Shown: positions 45,769 through 54,601 of the stretch, in pieces | Layout: each line of letters opens with the position of its first letter | How positions within the stretch are numbered: position 1 is the first letter of the stretch | Assembly: GCF_024181285.1 (NCBI RefSeq) | Contig: NZ_CP051201.1 | Span: forward strand, 806,001-870,000 | Reading direction: 5' to 3' | DNA length: 64,000 nt | From: Treponema sp. OMZ 790 | Lineage (GTDB): Bacteria; Spirochaetota; Spirochaetia; Treponematales; Treponemataceae | Notes under the pieces: generated by a model | The model's database searches: none | The model's input: only the letters and a program-made list of their open reading frames with translations | What the model was told of the DNA's origin: nothing | Position numbers and translations under genes: made by a program

Positions 45769-46377
45769 ATGAAACAAAAAAGATTAGTTTCAATGATGGT
45801 TGTTCTAGTATTAATTATTAGTTTAGTGTTGGTTGCATGTGATAACGCTGTTAACCAACATAAAACTAAAGACATAGTATCTCAAAAATCGGAATTCTAC
45901 TTTGAGCGAAAAATTAATACTCAGACTGTTGGTGGGGTAACTACGAAAAGTTTTGATACAATTACCAATAACGCTAGTATGATGTTTAGTAAAATTAATT
46001 ATTCTGATGGGTCATCAACATATATTTTTTCCTACACCTTTTATAAGCAACTTCATGGCGATGACGCAATAAAAAAACACATCTTGACTGGTACATGGAA
46101 GCAGGATTCAAGTACCCAGCGTACTCTTACACCCGAAAAACTGGATTGGAAGACTTTTGATTCTACATCTTCTGGACTTCAAAAAACATATACTGTAAAT
46201 CTTGCTAAGGTTGAGCTGAATGGATTTACTAGTTCATGGTATAATGGTTCATACTGGACAGCTACAATACCGAACAACCCTGATACTAATACAGGGCATG
46301 AGTATGAAGGTACAGCCTTATATTTAGCCTCAGACAATATTGATAATATGAAGCCAGGCATGTCCCTTCAATGGTAG
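45769..46377 (+). CDS. Cassette-encoded lipoprotein, unknown function
   Basis: A 202-residue protein with a lipoprotein signal (SLVLVACDN, cysteine at residue 24). The mature part is polar and beta-rich with no known motif. Its 5' leader and the pattern MKQKRLVSMMVVLV closely match the lipoprotein at 48314, though the mature parts are unrelated. It is preceded by GAAGGA. The 486 bp that follow, up to attC5, hold only a hairpin (ACCTGCATAC/GTATGCAGGT, near 46411-46444) and a doubtful 19-residue frame at 46501. Confidence 0.65.
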   Translation: MKQKRLVSMMVVLVLIISLVLVACDNAVNQHKTKDIVSQKSEFYFERKINTQTVGGVTTKSFDTITNNASMMFSKINYSDGSSTYIFSYTFYKQLHGDDAIKKHILTGTWKQDSSTQRTLTPEKLDWKTFDSTSSGLQKTYTVNLAKVELNGFTSSWYNGSYWTATIPNNPDTNTGHEYEGTALYLASDNIDNMKPGMSLQW

Positions 46378-46863
46378 TAACCCCTGTTTAATTTTTACCA
46401 AAACATTAACCTGCATACAAAAGTTCCGTAATGTATGCAGGTATGAGGTGGTGGTAAGTTAAAAATTAGTGTTGTATTTAAATAGATACAGAGGAATCCT
46501 ATGAGCAAAAACAAACCAATAAAATCAAGGGAACCATGGCGAGCAATTAAATCCGAATAAAAAAAGGAAAAAAGGTGTCAGTGTTTTAGCAAAAACTGAT
46601 GTTGAAAATGCGTTTGGTTTGTAAAAACTCAACACATTTTGGGTTTAATTCTTAAGGCTATATTAAAATTAAAAAATAAAGTAAAATAAAGAAGCTCCTG
46701 AAAAAAAGGAAAATTATACGGATAGTAAATAAAGGAATTAAGAGTAAAGGTGTAAAATTTAAAAATAGTTTGAACAAAAGGAATGCAGACTATTTTTAAA
46801 TATACATTTAGAAATAAGGCATAAAAAATTTGAGCGAAATTATATTTTTGTTTTGAAAAGAAA
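46378..46863 (+). other. Non-coding 3' part of cassette 5
   Basis: 486 bp with no convincing gene. It holds one 10-bp-arm hairpin just after the lipoprotein stop (likely a terminator-like structure) and AT-rich sequence. Confidence 0.5.
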
Positions 46864-46927
46864 ATCTAACACCCGCTTCAACCTGACATTGCCTTTGCGG
46901 CAAATGCAGGTTAAGCGAATGTTGAAC
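46864..46927 (+). repeat. attC5
   Basis: R'' ATCTAAC, R' GTTGAAC, 64 bp. The central stem is shortened to TTGCCTTTGCGGCAA. Confidence 0.88.
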
Positions 46928-47070
46928 GGACGCTGTGCGTCCGTTCAACGGGGCGGCGGAACATCCGCCTGTCGGCCGGCGCACAGCGCCGTCCAACACG
47001 CGAATTAAGCTGACGGCGAAGCTCAAAAGCCTAAAGGCTTTCTCACTTCTTGCAGCTTATCCGCCGCCCC
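46921..47070 (+). mobile_element. ORF-less mini-cassette, copy 1
   Basis: 150 bp. It starts with hairpin GTTGAACGGACGC/GCGTCCGTTCAAC. A large structure is then closed by GGGGCGGCGGA (46950-46960) and TCCGCCGCCCC (47060-47070), with an inner pair GAATTAAGCTG/CAGCTTATC and a hairpin AAAGCC/GGCTTT. It ends at the core GTTAGGA. No gene. Confidence 0.85.
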
Positions 47071-47115
47071 GTTAGGACGACACGCCTTTGGCGTGCGATG
47101 TTTTGGAGGAAATAT

Positions 47116-47508
47116 ATGAAATTAGATGGATTTGGTGTTTTTGTAAAAGATATGCCGACAATGGTTCGTTTTTACAGAGATGTATTGGGATTTGAAATCA
47201 AAGAGGCAGAAGATGCTTCAAATGTGTTTCTTGAAAAAGACGGTACACTGTTTCTATTTTACAGACGCTCAGATTTTGAAAATATGACTTCTACAAAATT
47301 CAATTATGCAGAAAAGATAAATGGGCATTTTGAAATTGCTTTAGGTGTAGAAAATTTTGCGGCAGTTGATAAAGCGTATAATGAAATAGTTGCAAAGGGC
47401 GGAAAATCCGTAATGCCACCTACAACAGAGCCTTGGGGACAGCGAACCTGCTATATTGCCGACCCCGAAGGAAATCTTGTGGAAATTGGTTCTTTTGTGA
47501 AAGAATAA
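47116..47508 (+). CDS. VOC (glyoxalase/bleomycin-resistance fold) family protein
   Basis: A 130-residue protein starting at ATG 47116 behind GGAGG. VOC layout: MKLDGFGVFVKDMPTMVRFYRDVLGFEI at the start, then HFEIALGV in the middle and YIADPEGNLVEIGSF at the end, with His/Glu metal-ligand positions. Such proteins include lyases, dioxygenases and drug-binding resistance proteins; the substrate is unknown. It shares cassette 7 with a TfoX-like gene 171 bp downstream. Confidence 0.85.
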   Translation: MKLDGFGVFVKDMPTMVRFYRDVLGFEIKEAEDASNVFLEKDGTLFLFYRRSDFENMTSTKFNYAEKINGHFEIALGVENFAAVDKAYNEIVAKGGKSVMPPTTEPWGQRTCYIADPEGNLVEIGSFVKE

Positions 47509-47679
47509 GTAATATTTTTTCAGCAAGTTCGTATTGCTAAAAAATGAATTGAACTTTGGGGCGAAGCTATAGGCTGTTGTATTTTAAGTTTTTAGGAAAT
47601 TAAAAAACATTTTCTTATAGAAAAGAAAAATATATAAATAACAAGTTGCTTTATGCCTCTAAAAGGAGGATAATAAGTA

Positions 47680-47997
47680 ATGGCTTCTAGTAAAGATTAC
47701 TTGGATTTTATGCTTGACCAGCTTTCTGATTTGGAAGATATAACTTTTCGACAGATGATGGGAGAGTATATAATTTATTATAGGGGTAAAATCATCGGCG
47801 GAATCTATGATAATCGCTTTCTTGTAAAACCTACAAAATCAGTATTGGAAAAAATGCCCAAGGCTCAGTATGAAGTGCCGTATGATGGTGCAAAGGAAAT
47901 GATTTTAGTTGAAGAGCTAGATAACCGTGAATTTCTTAGGGAATTGATTTTTGCGATGTATGGGGAACTGCCAGAACAAAAGAGAAAAAGATCCTAA
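47680..47997 (+). CDS. TfoX/Sxy N-terminal domain protein
   Basis: A 105-residue protein. It has the TfoX-N pattern: FMLDQLSDLEDITFRQMMGEYIIYYRGKIIGGIYDNRFLVKPT, then PYDGAKEMILVEELDN and FLRELIFAMYGELP. In some bacteria TfoX/Sxy controls competence; stand-alone N-terminal domains are common and of unknown role. It has AGGAGG before the ATG. Its TAA stop comes from the attC6 core. Second gene of cassette 7. Confidence 0.85.
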   Translation: MASSKDYLDFMLDQLSDLEDITFRQMMGEYIIYYRGKIIGGIYDNRFLVKPTKSVLEKMPKAQYEVPYDGAKEMILVEELDNREFLRELIFAMYGELPEQKRKRS

Positions 47998-48057
47998 CAC
48001 TCGCTTCAACCTGACATTGCGGACGAGCCGCAAATGCAGGTTAAGCGAATGTTGAAC
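47992..48057 (+). repeat. attC6
   Basis: R'' TCCTAAC, R' GTTGAAC, 66 bp, standard short form. Confidence 0.92.
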
Positions 48058-48200
48058 GGACGCTGTGCGTCCGTTCAACGGGGCGGCGGAACATCCGCCT
48101 GTTGTCCGGCGCACAGTGCCGTCCAACATGCGAATTAAGCTGACGGCGAAGCTCAAAAGCCTAAAGGCTTTCTCACTTCTTGCAGCTTATCCGCCGCCCC
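48051..48200 (+). mobile_element. ORF-less mini-cassette, copy 2
   Basis: 150 bp, same layout as copy 1 with a few substitutions (for example CAGTGCC for CAGCGCC). It ends at core GTTAGAT. Confidence 0.85.
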
Positions 48201-48313
48201 GTTAGATTGACCTGCCTTATGGCAGGCAGGTGCGGAACCAATCGAAGCATTCTTTCGATCGATAAATCAAATAATTGCAATGAAAAGGACATTGCAAGAA
48301 GGAAGGTTGAAAG
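48201..48313 (+). promoter_or_regulatory. Conserved structured leader, type A (cassette 9)
   Basis: Stem CCTGCCT/AGGCAGG, then the TTGCAATG/CATTGCAA hairpin before GAAGGAAGG. It closely matches 45658-45768. Confidence 0.75.
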
Positions 48314-49654
48314 ATGAAACAAAGAAAGATAGTTTCAATGATTGGAGTGCTGGTTTTCCTAATGAGTGTTCTTAGCTTATTATGTGGATGCCCTAATAAT
48401 TCCGGGTATAAACCACCGGAACCTAAAAATCCTGAAAAGATATATGCATATATTTCCTATGACTTGTCAGGATGTACTTCAGCAGAGGAGGGAAATAATT
48501 TTTGGAAGCCAATCGGTAAAAAGGTTGAAAAAGGAGCCTTTTATCAACTTGCAGGCGGACAATCCGATTTCTGGAAACCTAGCGAAGTAAAACCTTTGAA
48601 CGGGAAAGACTTTATCGGCTGGAGTGTAAATAAAGATGGCAGTACCAAAGATTATGATTTCGGACAAAGTATAAAAGTTGAAAAAGATATGACGTTTTAC
48701 CCGGCGTATAGTAAAGATGCGTATGTAACCGTAAAGTACGATTTTTCATCATGCCGGAATAAACTATTTAGTTATAATGAGTATTGGCTATTGCCTGATA
48801 GCCGTATTGTTAAAGGTTCAAGTTTTACCCTTGCAAATCATAAAGATAAAGGTGTTGATAAAAGTGGAAACGAAGGAGTTTGGGATCTTTCATCAATTGA
48901 AGCCAAAGATGGAAGATATATTGTTGGCTGGAGTAAAAGTGCAGCAGGCAATACGAAAGATTATGATTTCGGTCAAAGTATAATAATAAATGAAGATACC
49001 ACATTGTACCCTGCATTTTCAAAATATAAAGTAGGGGATATGATAAACGGTAAAACAGTGATATATCTCATTCGAAAAGCGATTACGGAGGAAAGCCTTG
49101 GTGATAGTTTTGATAGCCGACATAACAAGATTAAAAATTTTGATGTTAAGGGCAGTGATGGTACATATATTACAATAGATATTGACTTTGCAAATGCCTC
49201 AACTCATTGCAGTTGGACAAACAAGCATAAAGATGTTATGACATCAACTGCAATTGGAGCCGGTAAAAAAAATACCGAGCAAATCATAGAAGTACATAAA
49301 GATGATACATACTACACCGACGATACATATTATGTAACAAGATACTGTAAACAAAAAGCCGGCAGTAAAGCTTTCGTACCGTCATTAGGGGAGGCATTTC
49401 TTATAGTGGATGCCATTAAAAACTGGAAGATTGATAAAAAGAAATTTCCAAAGCAAACAGCAAACTCCTTTGGTGAAGTATGGTTTTGGACATCTTCGCA
49501 GACTTCTGTAGATAAAGCAAAAATAGTAACATTAAGCGATAATTCATTTATCCATGAAACCCATATAGAAAGGGATGAAGAAAAAAAGATAATAAATAGT
49601 GCCTATCTTTGTCCTGTATATTATTTTGATAAAGAAGGGAATGCTATCGAGTAA
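48314..49654 (+). CDS. Cassette-encoded lipoprotein with two InlB-type repeats
   Basis: A 446-residue protein with a lipoprotein signal ending LLCGC. Two units of about 95 residues follow, each starting YVTVKYDFSSC- or YAYISYDLSGC-like and ending FIGWSVNKDGSTKDYDFGQSI / YIVGWSKSAAGNTKDYDFGQSI with TLYPAFSK. This is the Listeria-Bacteroides (InlB B) repeat pattern. The C-terminal part (EVWFWTSSQTS, YLCPVYYFDKEGN) recalls DUF1566-like domains. Probably a surface protein. The leader and signal peptide match the cassette at 45658. Confidence 0.75.
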   Translation: MKQRKIVSMIGVLVFLMSVLSLLCGCPNNSGYKPPEPKNPEKIYAYISYDLSGCTSAEEGNNFWKPIGKKVEKGAFYQLAGGQSDFWKPSEVKPLNGKDFIGWSVNKDGSTKDYDFGQSIKVEKDMTFYPAYSKDAYVTVKYDFSSCRNKLFSYNEYWLLPDSRIVKGSSFTLANHKDKGVDKSGNEGVWDLSSIEAKDGRYIVGWSKSAAGNTKDYDFGQSIIINEDTTLYPAFSKYKVGDMINGKTVIYLIRKAITEESLGDSFDSRHNKIKNFDVKGSDGTYITIDIDFANASTHCSWTNKHKDVMTSTAIGAGKKNTEQIIEVHKDDTYYTDDTYYVTRYCKQKAGSKAFVPSLGEAFLIVDAIKNWKIDKKKFPKQTANSFGEVWFWTSSQTSVDKAKIVTLSDNSFIHETHIERDEEKKIINSAYLCPVYYFDKEGNAIE

Positions 49655-49657
49655 AAA

Positions 49658-49803
49658 ATCTAACACCCGCTTCAACGCTGACATTGCCTTTGTCATGGAA
49701 ATTGCTTATGCCGCTCCGCCGTTTGCACGGCTGTGCTTTTTTATGCAATTTCCACGCCAAGCCCTATACGGGTACGGCAATGCAGGTTAAGCGAATGTTA
49801 GAC
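49658..49803 (+). repeat. attC7 (long form)
   Basis: R'' ATCTAAC, R' GTTAGAC, 146 bp. The long variable stem includes GGAAATTGC/GCAATTTCC. Confidence 0.88.
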
Positions 49804-50624
49804 CGATGCCTTACGGCACGATAAACTGTAACTTTGAAAATGGAGTGCATTTTTTGTAAATTAAAGTGTAAAACCCAAATTAAAAGCTTAGGTTCTTTGA
49901 GTAAAGTTGTGTTTTATTATAATGGCTACTTGGATAAGGAAAATAGAACTTTTATCTGAGAATTTTAAAACTAGTTTAGGAATTCAACGAGTTAAAAGTC
50001 CTTCGGACGGTCTGGTAATTATGATAATTAACTTGGTAAGGAAAATAAATCTTGTATCTTAGGATTTTAAAACTTATTAAGGAAATCAATGAATTATAAG
50101 TCCTTCGGACGGTCATGGTGATTATTATAATTAATTTAGTAAGTAAAATTAAAGTTTTAATGTTTGATTTTTAAAGATTTAGTAATTAAAAGCTATATAG
50201 GTTAAAAAATAAAGTCTTATTGTTAAGAATAAGCTTATGATATTAAGAGAATATTATTTATAAAAGATTAGTTTTGTAAATAATATAGAATTATAGTTAA
50301 ATAAATAGTTTTTAATATATGCGTTAAGTAATATGAAAGTTATATATGCAAATAATAAAGCTTTATAGTAAAATTTTAAGTTTTTTATTTATTAAATATA
50401 GTAATAAAAAGCAAAATAGTGTAAAATTAAAAGCACAATTGTTAATATAAGCGGTTAAATAAAATAAAAGTGTCTAACACCCGCTTCAATCTGCCATTTG
50501 TTTTGTCACGAAAGTTGCTTAAGGCGGTCATTGCTCATGCAATTCCCTTTTTCATGCAACTTTCGCGCCAACTTTGCCTTAACTCTTCGCGTCGGCAAAG
50601 ACACAAATGCAGGTTAAGCGGGGC
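49797..50624 (+). mobile_element. AT-rich repeat cassette without a gene, copy 1
   Basis: About 830 bp including attC8. No gene. Promoter-like TATAAT lies near 49916-49921. Two tandem units of 103 bp (49934-50036, 50037-50139) each hold the hairpin GTCCTTCGGAC and an AT palindrome (TAATTATnATAATTA type). About 330 bp of conserved AT-rich sequence follows. Confidence 0.8.
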
Positions 50625-50631
50625 GTTAGGT
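50472..50631 (+). repeat. attC8 (long form)
   Basis: R'' GTCTAAC, R' GTTAGGT, 160 bp. Contains CATTTGTTTTGTCACGAAAG and CTTTCGCGCC arms also found in attC17. Confidence 0.88.
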
Positions 50632-50712
50632 TGACCTGCCTACGGCAGGCAGGTGCGGAACCGACCTATAACATTTATTTCGACTTAAAAATAAATTTAT
50701 AGGAGGTCCAGA
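50625..50712 (+). promoter_or_regulatory. Conserved structured leader, type B (cassette 11)
   Basis: Stem CCTGCCT/AGGCAGG, then CATTTATTT/AAATAAATT hairpin directly before AGGAGG. Confidence 0.75.
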
Positions 50713-51048
50713 ATGGACGCAAATAAAATTGATATGTTTTTTGTATCAAATGGGAAAAAATTGCCTAGCGAAAAAGCAGCAATTATTCGGGAAAAAATGG
50801 CAACTATCGATGATTCAAGATATGCTACAATAAGTTCAGTTGAGATGAAAGATCCCACAACAATGTTACTTATAAGTATTTTTCTTGGCGAATTTGGCGT
50901 TGATAGATTTATGCTGGGTAATACCGGGATGGGAATTCTGAAATTATTGACAGCAGGATTGTGTGGAGTTCTTTGGCTAATAGATGTGATACAGATTAGC
51001 GGAAAAACAAAGGACTATAATTACAATGCATTAATGCAAATATTATAA
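50713..51048 (+). CDS. TM2-domain membrane protein
   Basis: A 111-residue protein: a soluble N-terminal part of about 50 residues, then a TM2 domain (MLLISIFLGEFGVDRFMLGNTGMGILKLLTAGLCGVLWLID) with two membrane helices and the DRF turn. A strong AGGAGG follows the conserved type B leader. It is the first of two small membrane genes in cassette 11, with a hairpin terminator between them. Confidence 0.8.
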   Translation: MDANKIDMFFVSNGKKLPSEKAAIIREKMATIDDSRYATISSVEMKDPTTMLLISIFLGEFGVDRFMLGNTGMGILKLLTAGLCGVLWLIDVIQISGKTKDYNYNALMQIL

Positions 51049-51054
51049 AAAAAT

Positions 51055-51076
51055 GGCCAACTATAAATAGTTGGCC
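51055..51076 (+). terminator. Hairpin after the TM2 gene
   Basis: GGCCAACTA (51055-51063) pairs with TAGTTGGCC (51068-51076), loop TAAA. An A run precedes it. The T tract is short, so termination is probable but not strong. Confidence 0.6.
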
Positions 51077-51098
51077 TTACAAATAAGAACTATATAAT

Positions 51099-51359
51099 AT
51101 GACCTGTATAGTAAGAGCGTTATTTAAATGCCCTTGCCCTACATGTGGTGTTACACGGGCAATGATTAGTTTATTAAAGAGTGATATAAAAAATTATTGT
51201 GATTATAATATAATGGGAGTTCCATTGTGTATTGCAACAATACTGATGGTTTTAGGGGAAAGGAAGAATAATAAGGCATATCAAAAAGTCAGTGGGTGCA
51301 TATTCATAATTAACATAGTATATTATATTTATAGACTATATAGCGGAAATATTCCATAA
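51099..51359 (+). CDS. DUF2752 family membrane protein
   Basis: An 86-residue protein. CPCPTCGVTRAMISLLK near residues 11-27 is the DUF2752 signature (CPxCGxTRA). Two membrane helices follow. It is short for the family, and its start has no clear ribosome site, so the N-terminus is uncertain. The family is widespread and of unknown function; the cysteines may bind metal. It is the second gene of cassette 11. Confidence 0.75.
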   Translation: MTCIVRALFKCPCPTCGVTRAMISLLKSDIKNYCDYNIMGVPLCIATILMVLGERKNNKAYQKVSGCIFIINIVYYIYRLYSGNIP

Positions 51360-51366
51360 AATAGAG

Positions 51367-51434
51367 ACCTAACACTCGCTTCAACGCTGACAAACGGGAC
51401 TGAGCCCGTTTGCAGGTTAAGCGAGAAGTTAGAG
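51367..51434 (+). repeat. attC9
   Basis: R'' ACCTAAC, R' GTTAGAG, 68 bp. Variable stem AAACGGG/CCCGTTT. Confidence 0.9.
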
Positions 51435-51465
51435 CGACGCCTTCGGCGCGGCAGAAGAGAAATAT

Positions 51466-52458
51466 ATGACTGATAACAAAATAATTGTTAAATATCTTGA
51501 TAGCTCTACAGAAAAATTAGAATTTGTTTATGAATATATTAATACCAGTAGATACCAAGATGAGCTTATCAAAGACTATAATTTGTGGAATCAAATTTGT
51601 AGTTCGCTTTATGTAATTAATGATACTATATTAGCTATTAAAAGTTATCTTAGTAAGAAATATCCAAAAGATATTGGGCGAAAATACTTGTATACATATG
51701 GTATTCTCCAAGCACTGTTTACACAGCAAGATGCAGTAATTAATTTAACAGAATGTTTTAATGTCGAGACCAAAGTATGTGATGTATTTAGAGAAATCCG
51801 TAATTTACGAAACATTTCAATAGGTCACCCAACCAAGCTGGAAAGAAGAGAGGGTGTGTATTATGGATATATTTCAAGAATAACATTATCAAAATTCGGA
51901 TTTGAATTATATAAAACCGATCAGGTAAAGAAACGAGACCAATTTATCACAGTTAAATTGGTAGAATTGATAAAAAAGCAAGCGATTGAAATAAATACCA
52001 TAATTAGTTCATTATCAGAATATTTAATTGAACTGGATACCAAACATAAGTGTCAATATAAGGAAAATAAAATGGAAAATGTATTCCCAGACAACATGAG
52101 GTACTATTTTGAAAAAATTGGTGAAGGTTTATATTCTTCAGATTATGTAAAAGATGATTTTGCATTAAGCATGTTGAATTGCGTAAAACAACATTATGAT
52201 GAATTTAAACAGAAATTAATTGAGCGGAAGGAATTTAGTGAATACATAGAGTGCGATTGGAATCAATATAATCATGCGCTTGAAAAGGTTGAAGGCTATC
52301 TCAAAAAGAACGATAAATTTATGAATGGAACAGATGCTAGAATTTATCTGTTTTATTTACGTGAAGTGCATAAGAGTTTTGTAGCTATTGCCAAAGAAAT
52401 TGATGAAGAGTATGAAAAAATCTCTAACACCCGCTTCAACGCTGACAAACGGGACTGA
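51466..52458 (+). CDS. Hypothetical helical protein with HEPN-like motif; C-terminus encoded by attC
   Basis: A 330-residue, mostly helical protein. Near residues 112-121 is RNLRNISIGHP, an R-x4-6-H arrangement typical of HEPN ribonuclease domains, within a helix bundle. This is suggestive only. The last 13 residues (NTRFNADKRD and neighbours) are encoded by attC10, whose TGA ends the frame, so the natural protein would change if the cassette were moved. It is the only gene of cassette 12. Confidence 0.5.
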   Translation: MTDNKIIVKYLDSSTEKLEFVYEYINTSRYQDELIKDYNLWNQICSSLYVINDTILAIKSYLSKKYPKDIGRKYLYTYGILQALFTQQDAVINLTECFNVETKVCDVFREIRNLRNISIGHPTKLERREGVYYGYISRITLSKFGFELYKTDQVKKRDQFITVKLVELIKKQAIEINTIISSLSEYLIELDTKHKCQYKENKMENVFPDNMRYYFEKIGEGLYSSDYVKDDFALSMLNCVKQHYDEFKQKLIERKEFSEYIECDWNQYNHALEKVEGYLKKNDKFMNGTDARIYLFYLREVHKSFVAIAKEIDEEYEKISNTRFNADKRD

Positions 52459-52488
52459 GCCCGTTTGCAGGTTAAGCGGATGTTAGAC
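52422..52488 (+). repeat. attC10
   Basis: R'' CTCTAAC, R' GTTAGAC, 67 bp, stem AAACGGG/CCCGTTT. Supplies the stop of the upstream gene. Confidence 0.9.
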
Positions 52489-53210
52489 AGATGCCTTACG
52501 GCACAATTAACTGCAACTTTGAAAAAATGGTGCGTGTTTTTTGTAAATTAAAGTGTGTAAAACCCAAATTAAAAGCTTAGGTTCTTTCGAGTAAAGTTGT
52601 GTTTTATTATAGTGGCTACTTGGATAAGGAAAATAGAACTTTTATCTGAGAATTTTAAAACTAGTTTAGGAATTCAACGAGTTAAAAGTCCTTCGGACGG
52701 TCTGGTAATTATAATAATTACTTTCTAAGGAAAAATAACTTTTATCTGAGTGTTTTTAAACTTTTTAAGGAAATCGACGAGTTAAAAGTCCTTCGGACGG
52801 TCATGGTAATTATTATAATTATTTGCTAAGTAAAGTAAAATTTTAGCTTTATAGTAAAATTGTTGATTTTTTAATTTAATGATGAAAAGCTGTATAGGCT
52901 AAAAAAAGTCTAATTGTTAAGAATAAGCCTATGATATTTTATAAAAGATTAGTTTTGTAAATAATATAGAATTATAGTTAAATAAATAGTTTTTAGTATA
53001 TGCGTTAAGTAATATGAAAGTTATATATGCAAATAATAAAGCTTTATAGTAAAATTTTAAGTTTTTTATTTATTAAATATAGTAATAAAAAGCAAAATAG
53101 TGTAAAATTAAAAGCACAATTGTTAATATAAGCGATTAAATAAAATAAAAGTGTCTAACACCCGCTTCAACCTGACATTGCGGAGGAACCGCAAAGCAGG
53201 TTAAGCGAAT
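52482..53210 (+). mobile_element. AT-rich repeat cassette without a gene, copy 2
   Basis: About 730 bp. Same plan as copy 1: TATAGT-like promoter element near 52606-52611, units 52625-52735 and 52736-52826 with GTCCTTCGGAC hairpins, then the shared AT-rich tail. Confidence 0.8.
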
Positions 53211-53217
53211 GTTAGAC
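53153..53217 (+). repeat. attC11
   Basis: R'' GTCTAAC, R' GTTAGAC, 65 bp, stem TTGCGG/CCGCAA. Confidence 0.92.
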
Positions 53218-53256
53218 GGACAGCTCTACTAGAGCTGCTTTGGGATAGGAGTAAAT

Positions 53257-53796
53257 ATGGCACGGGCAAGAAATAAAGATGATTTGCTTAAATTTGCAGC
53301 GGAAAATTATTCAAAATTGATGGATATTATTTCTAAAATGACTGAAAATCAAATGAACACGCTTTTTGATTTTTCCGGCGATAAAAGCAAAAAAGAAGCT
53401 CATTGGGAGCGCGATAAAAATGTTAGAGATGTTCTGATTCATTTGTATGAATGGCATCAACTTATGTTGAAATTCATAGAAAATAATGCTGACGGAAAAA
53501 GTAATATTCCGTTTTTGCCGGATGAGTATTCTTGGAAAACCTATGGAGCAATGAATGTCATGTTTTGGAAACGGCATCAGAATACAAGTCTTGAAAGTGC
53601 AAAAGCAATGCTAGCGGAAAGTCATAAAAAAATTCTTGCACTGGCTGAGAAATATTCAAATGAAGAGCTTTTTACGAAAAAATATTTTTCATGGACAGGA
53701 ACAACTGATTTAGGTTCATATTTTGTAAGTACGACTTCAAGTCATTATGATTGGGCTATAAAAAAGATAAAATTGCATTGTAAAAAAATTATATAA
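53257..53796 (+). CDS. ClbS/DfsB family protein (DinB-like four-helix bundle)
   Basis: A 179-residue protein matching the ClbS/DfsB (DUF1706) pattern: RNKDDLLKFAAENYSKLMDII at the start, NVRDVLIHLYEWHQLMLKFIE, then FLPDEYSWKTYGAMNVMFWKRHQNTS and SSHYDWAIKKIK. ClbS protects bacteria from the genotoxin colibactin, and DfsB-like relatives bind small electrophiles. The exact ligand here is unknown. AGGAG lies 6 bases before the ATG. It shares cassette 14 with a VapBC pair. Confidence 0.82.
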   Translation: MARARNKDDLLKFAAENYSKLMDIISKMTENQMNTLFDFSGDKSKKEAHWERDKNVRDVLIHLYEWHQLMLKFIENNADGKSNIPFLPDEYSWKTYGAMNVMFWKRHQNTSLESAKAMLAESHKKILALAEKYSNEELFTKKYFSWTGTTDLGSYFVSTTSSHYDWAIKKIKLHCKKII

Positions 53797-53931
53797 AAGT
53801 AAATATACACGAGAAATGTGCTAAAGATTGCAGAGCAGCGATGCATTCCTGTAATTTTTTTATGTTATGGTAATTATAGTAGAAAAATTATCAGAATAAT
53901 AGTATAATCATAGGCGGTAAGGAGGTTGTTG

Positions 53932-54125
53932 ATGGTAGAAACAGCTCTTAAAAAAAAGCGATGGATTATTTTGCAATGCTTGATAACGAACAGGCACGAA
54001 TGGTTATTTCATATATGGAAACAATTGAATGTTCCTCTGAAAAGCGAAATCGTACTCTTGCCGACCTAAAGGGTAAAATTCAGTTTGCTGATGGATATGA
54101 CTATAAAGCAATGCGGAGTTCTTAA
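53932..54125 (+). pseudogene. vapB: Antitoxin gene (VapB-like) with a frameshift in an A run
   Basis: GGAGG stands 6 bases before ATG 53932 (MVETALKKK). The frame is then lost at a run of eight As (53950-53957). The next frame continues at once as AMDYFAMLDNEQARMVISYMETI and KRNRTLADLKGKIQFADGYDYKAMRSS, a typical antitoxin. One more A would restore a single protein of about 64 residues. Its stop overlaps the toxin start (TAATG). It could be a true mutation, an expression switch by slippage, or a sequencing error. A shorter frame could begin at ATG 53961, but no ribosome site supports it. Confidence 0.7.
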
Positions 54126-54526
54126 TGGTTTTAGTAGATACTTCTGTGCTGATAAACTTTTTTCGTGGCAGGGAAACGGTCGGTACAGCATATTTTGAAA
54201 AATTGCTTGAGGAACAAAAGCATTTTTGTATCAATGAATTTATTTATCAAGAGATTTTGCAAGGTTCAAAAGACGAAAAAGAATTTGCTATTTTGAAATC
54301 TTATTTAATTGATGTACCGTTGTATTCGCTAAAACTCGGTATTCAATCCTTTGAAAATGCTGCTTGGTTGAATTTCCGTTGTCGTAGAAAAGGTGTTACA
54401 ATTTGTAGTACGGTAGATTTGCTGATTGCAGAAACTGCGATTGAAAATAATATTCCGCTTCTACATGATGATGACGATTTTGCAAATATGGCTCGAATTA
54501 TTACGGAGTTAACGCTGGCTGTGTAG
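54125..54526 (+). CDS. vapC: VapC-type PIN-domain toxin
   Basis: A 133-residue protein with PIN-domain motifs: VLVDTSVLINFFRG with the first acidic residue near residue 5, FIYQEILQGSKDEKEF, VDLLIAETAIENN and LLHDDDDFANMARI. VapC toxins are Mg-dependent ribonucleases that cut tRNA or rRNA. Its start overlaps the antitoxin stop (TAATG). With the antitoxin frame broken the toxin should be toxic or silent, which makes the frameshift worth checking. Confidence 0.88.
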   Translation: MVLVDTSVLINFFRGRETVGTAYFEKLLEEQKHFCINEFIYQEILQGSKDEKEFAILKSYLIDVPLYSLKLGIQSFENAAWLNFRCRRKGVTICSTVDLLIAETAIENNIPLLHDDDDFANMARIITELTLAV

Positions 54527-54534
54527 ATAAAAAC

Positions 54535-54601
54535 GCCTAACACCTGCTTCAACGCTGACAAACGGGACTGAGCCCGTTTGCAGGTTAAGCGAATGTTGAA
54601 C
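54535..54601 (+). repeat. attC12
   Basis: R'' GCCTAAC, R' GTTGAAC, 67 bp, stem AAACGGG/CCCGTTT. Confidence 0.9.

Noticed and set aside
49934..50139. Type III toxin-antitoxin RNA
   Set aside because: Repeats of about 100 bp are longer than the usual antitoxin repeats and no ToxN-like gene follows; it remains only a distant analogy.
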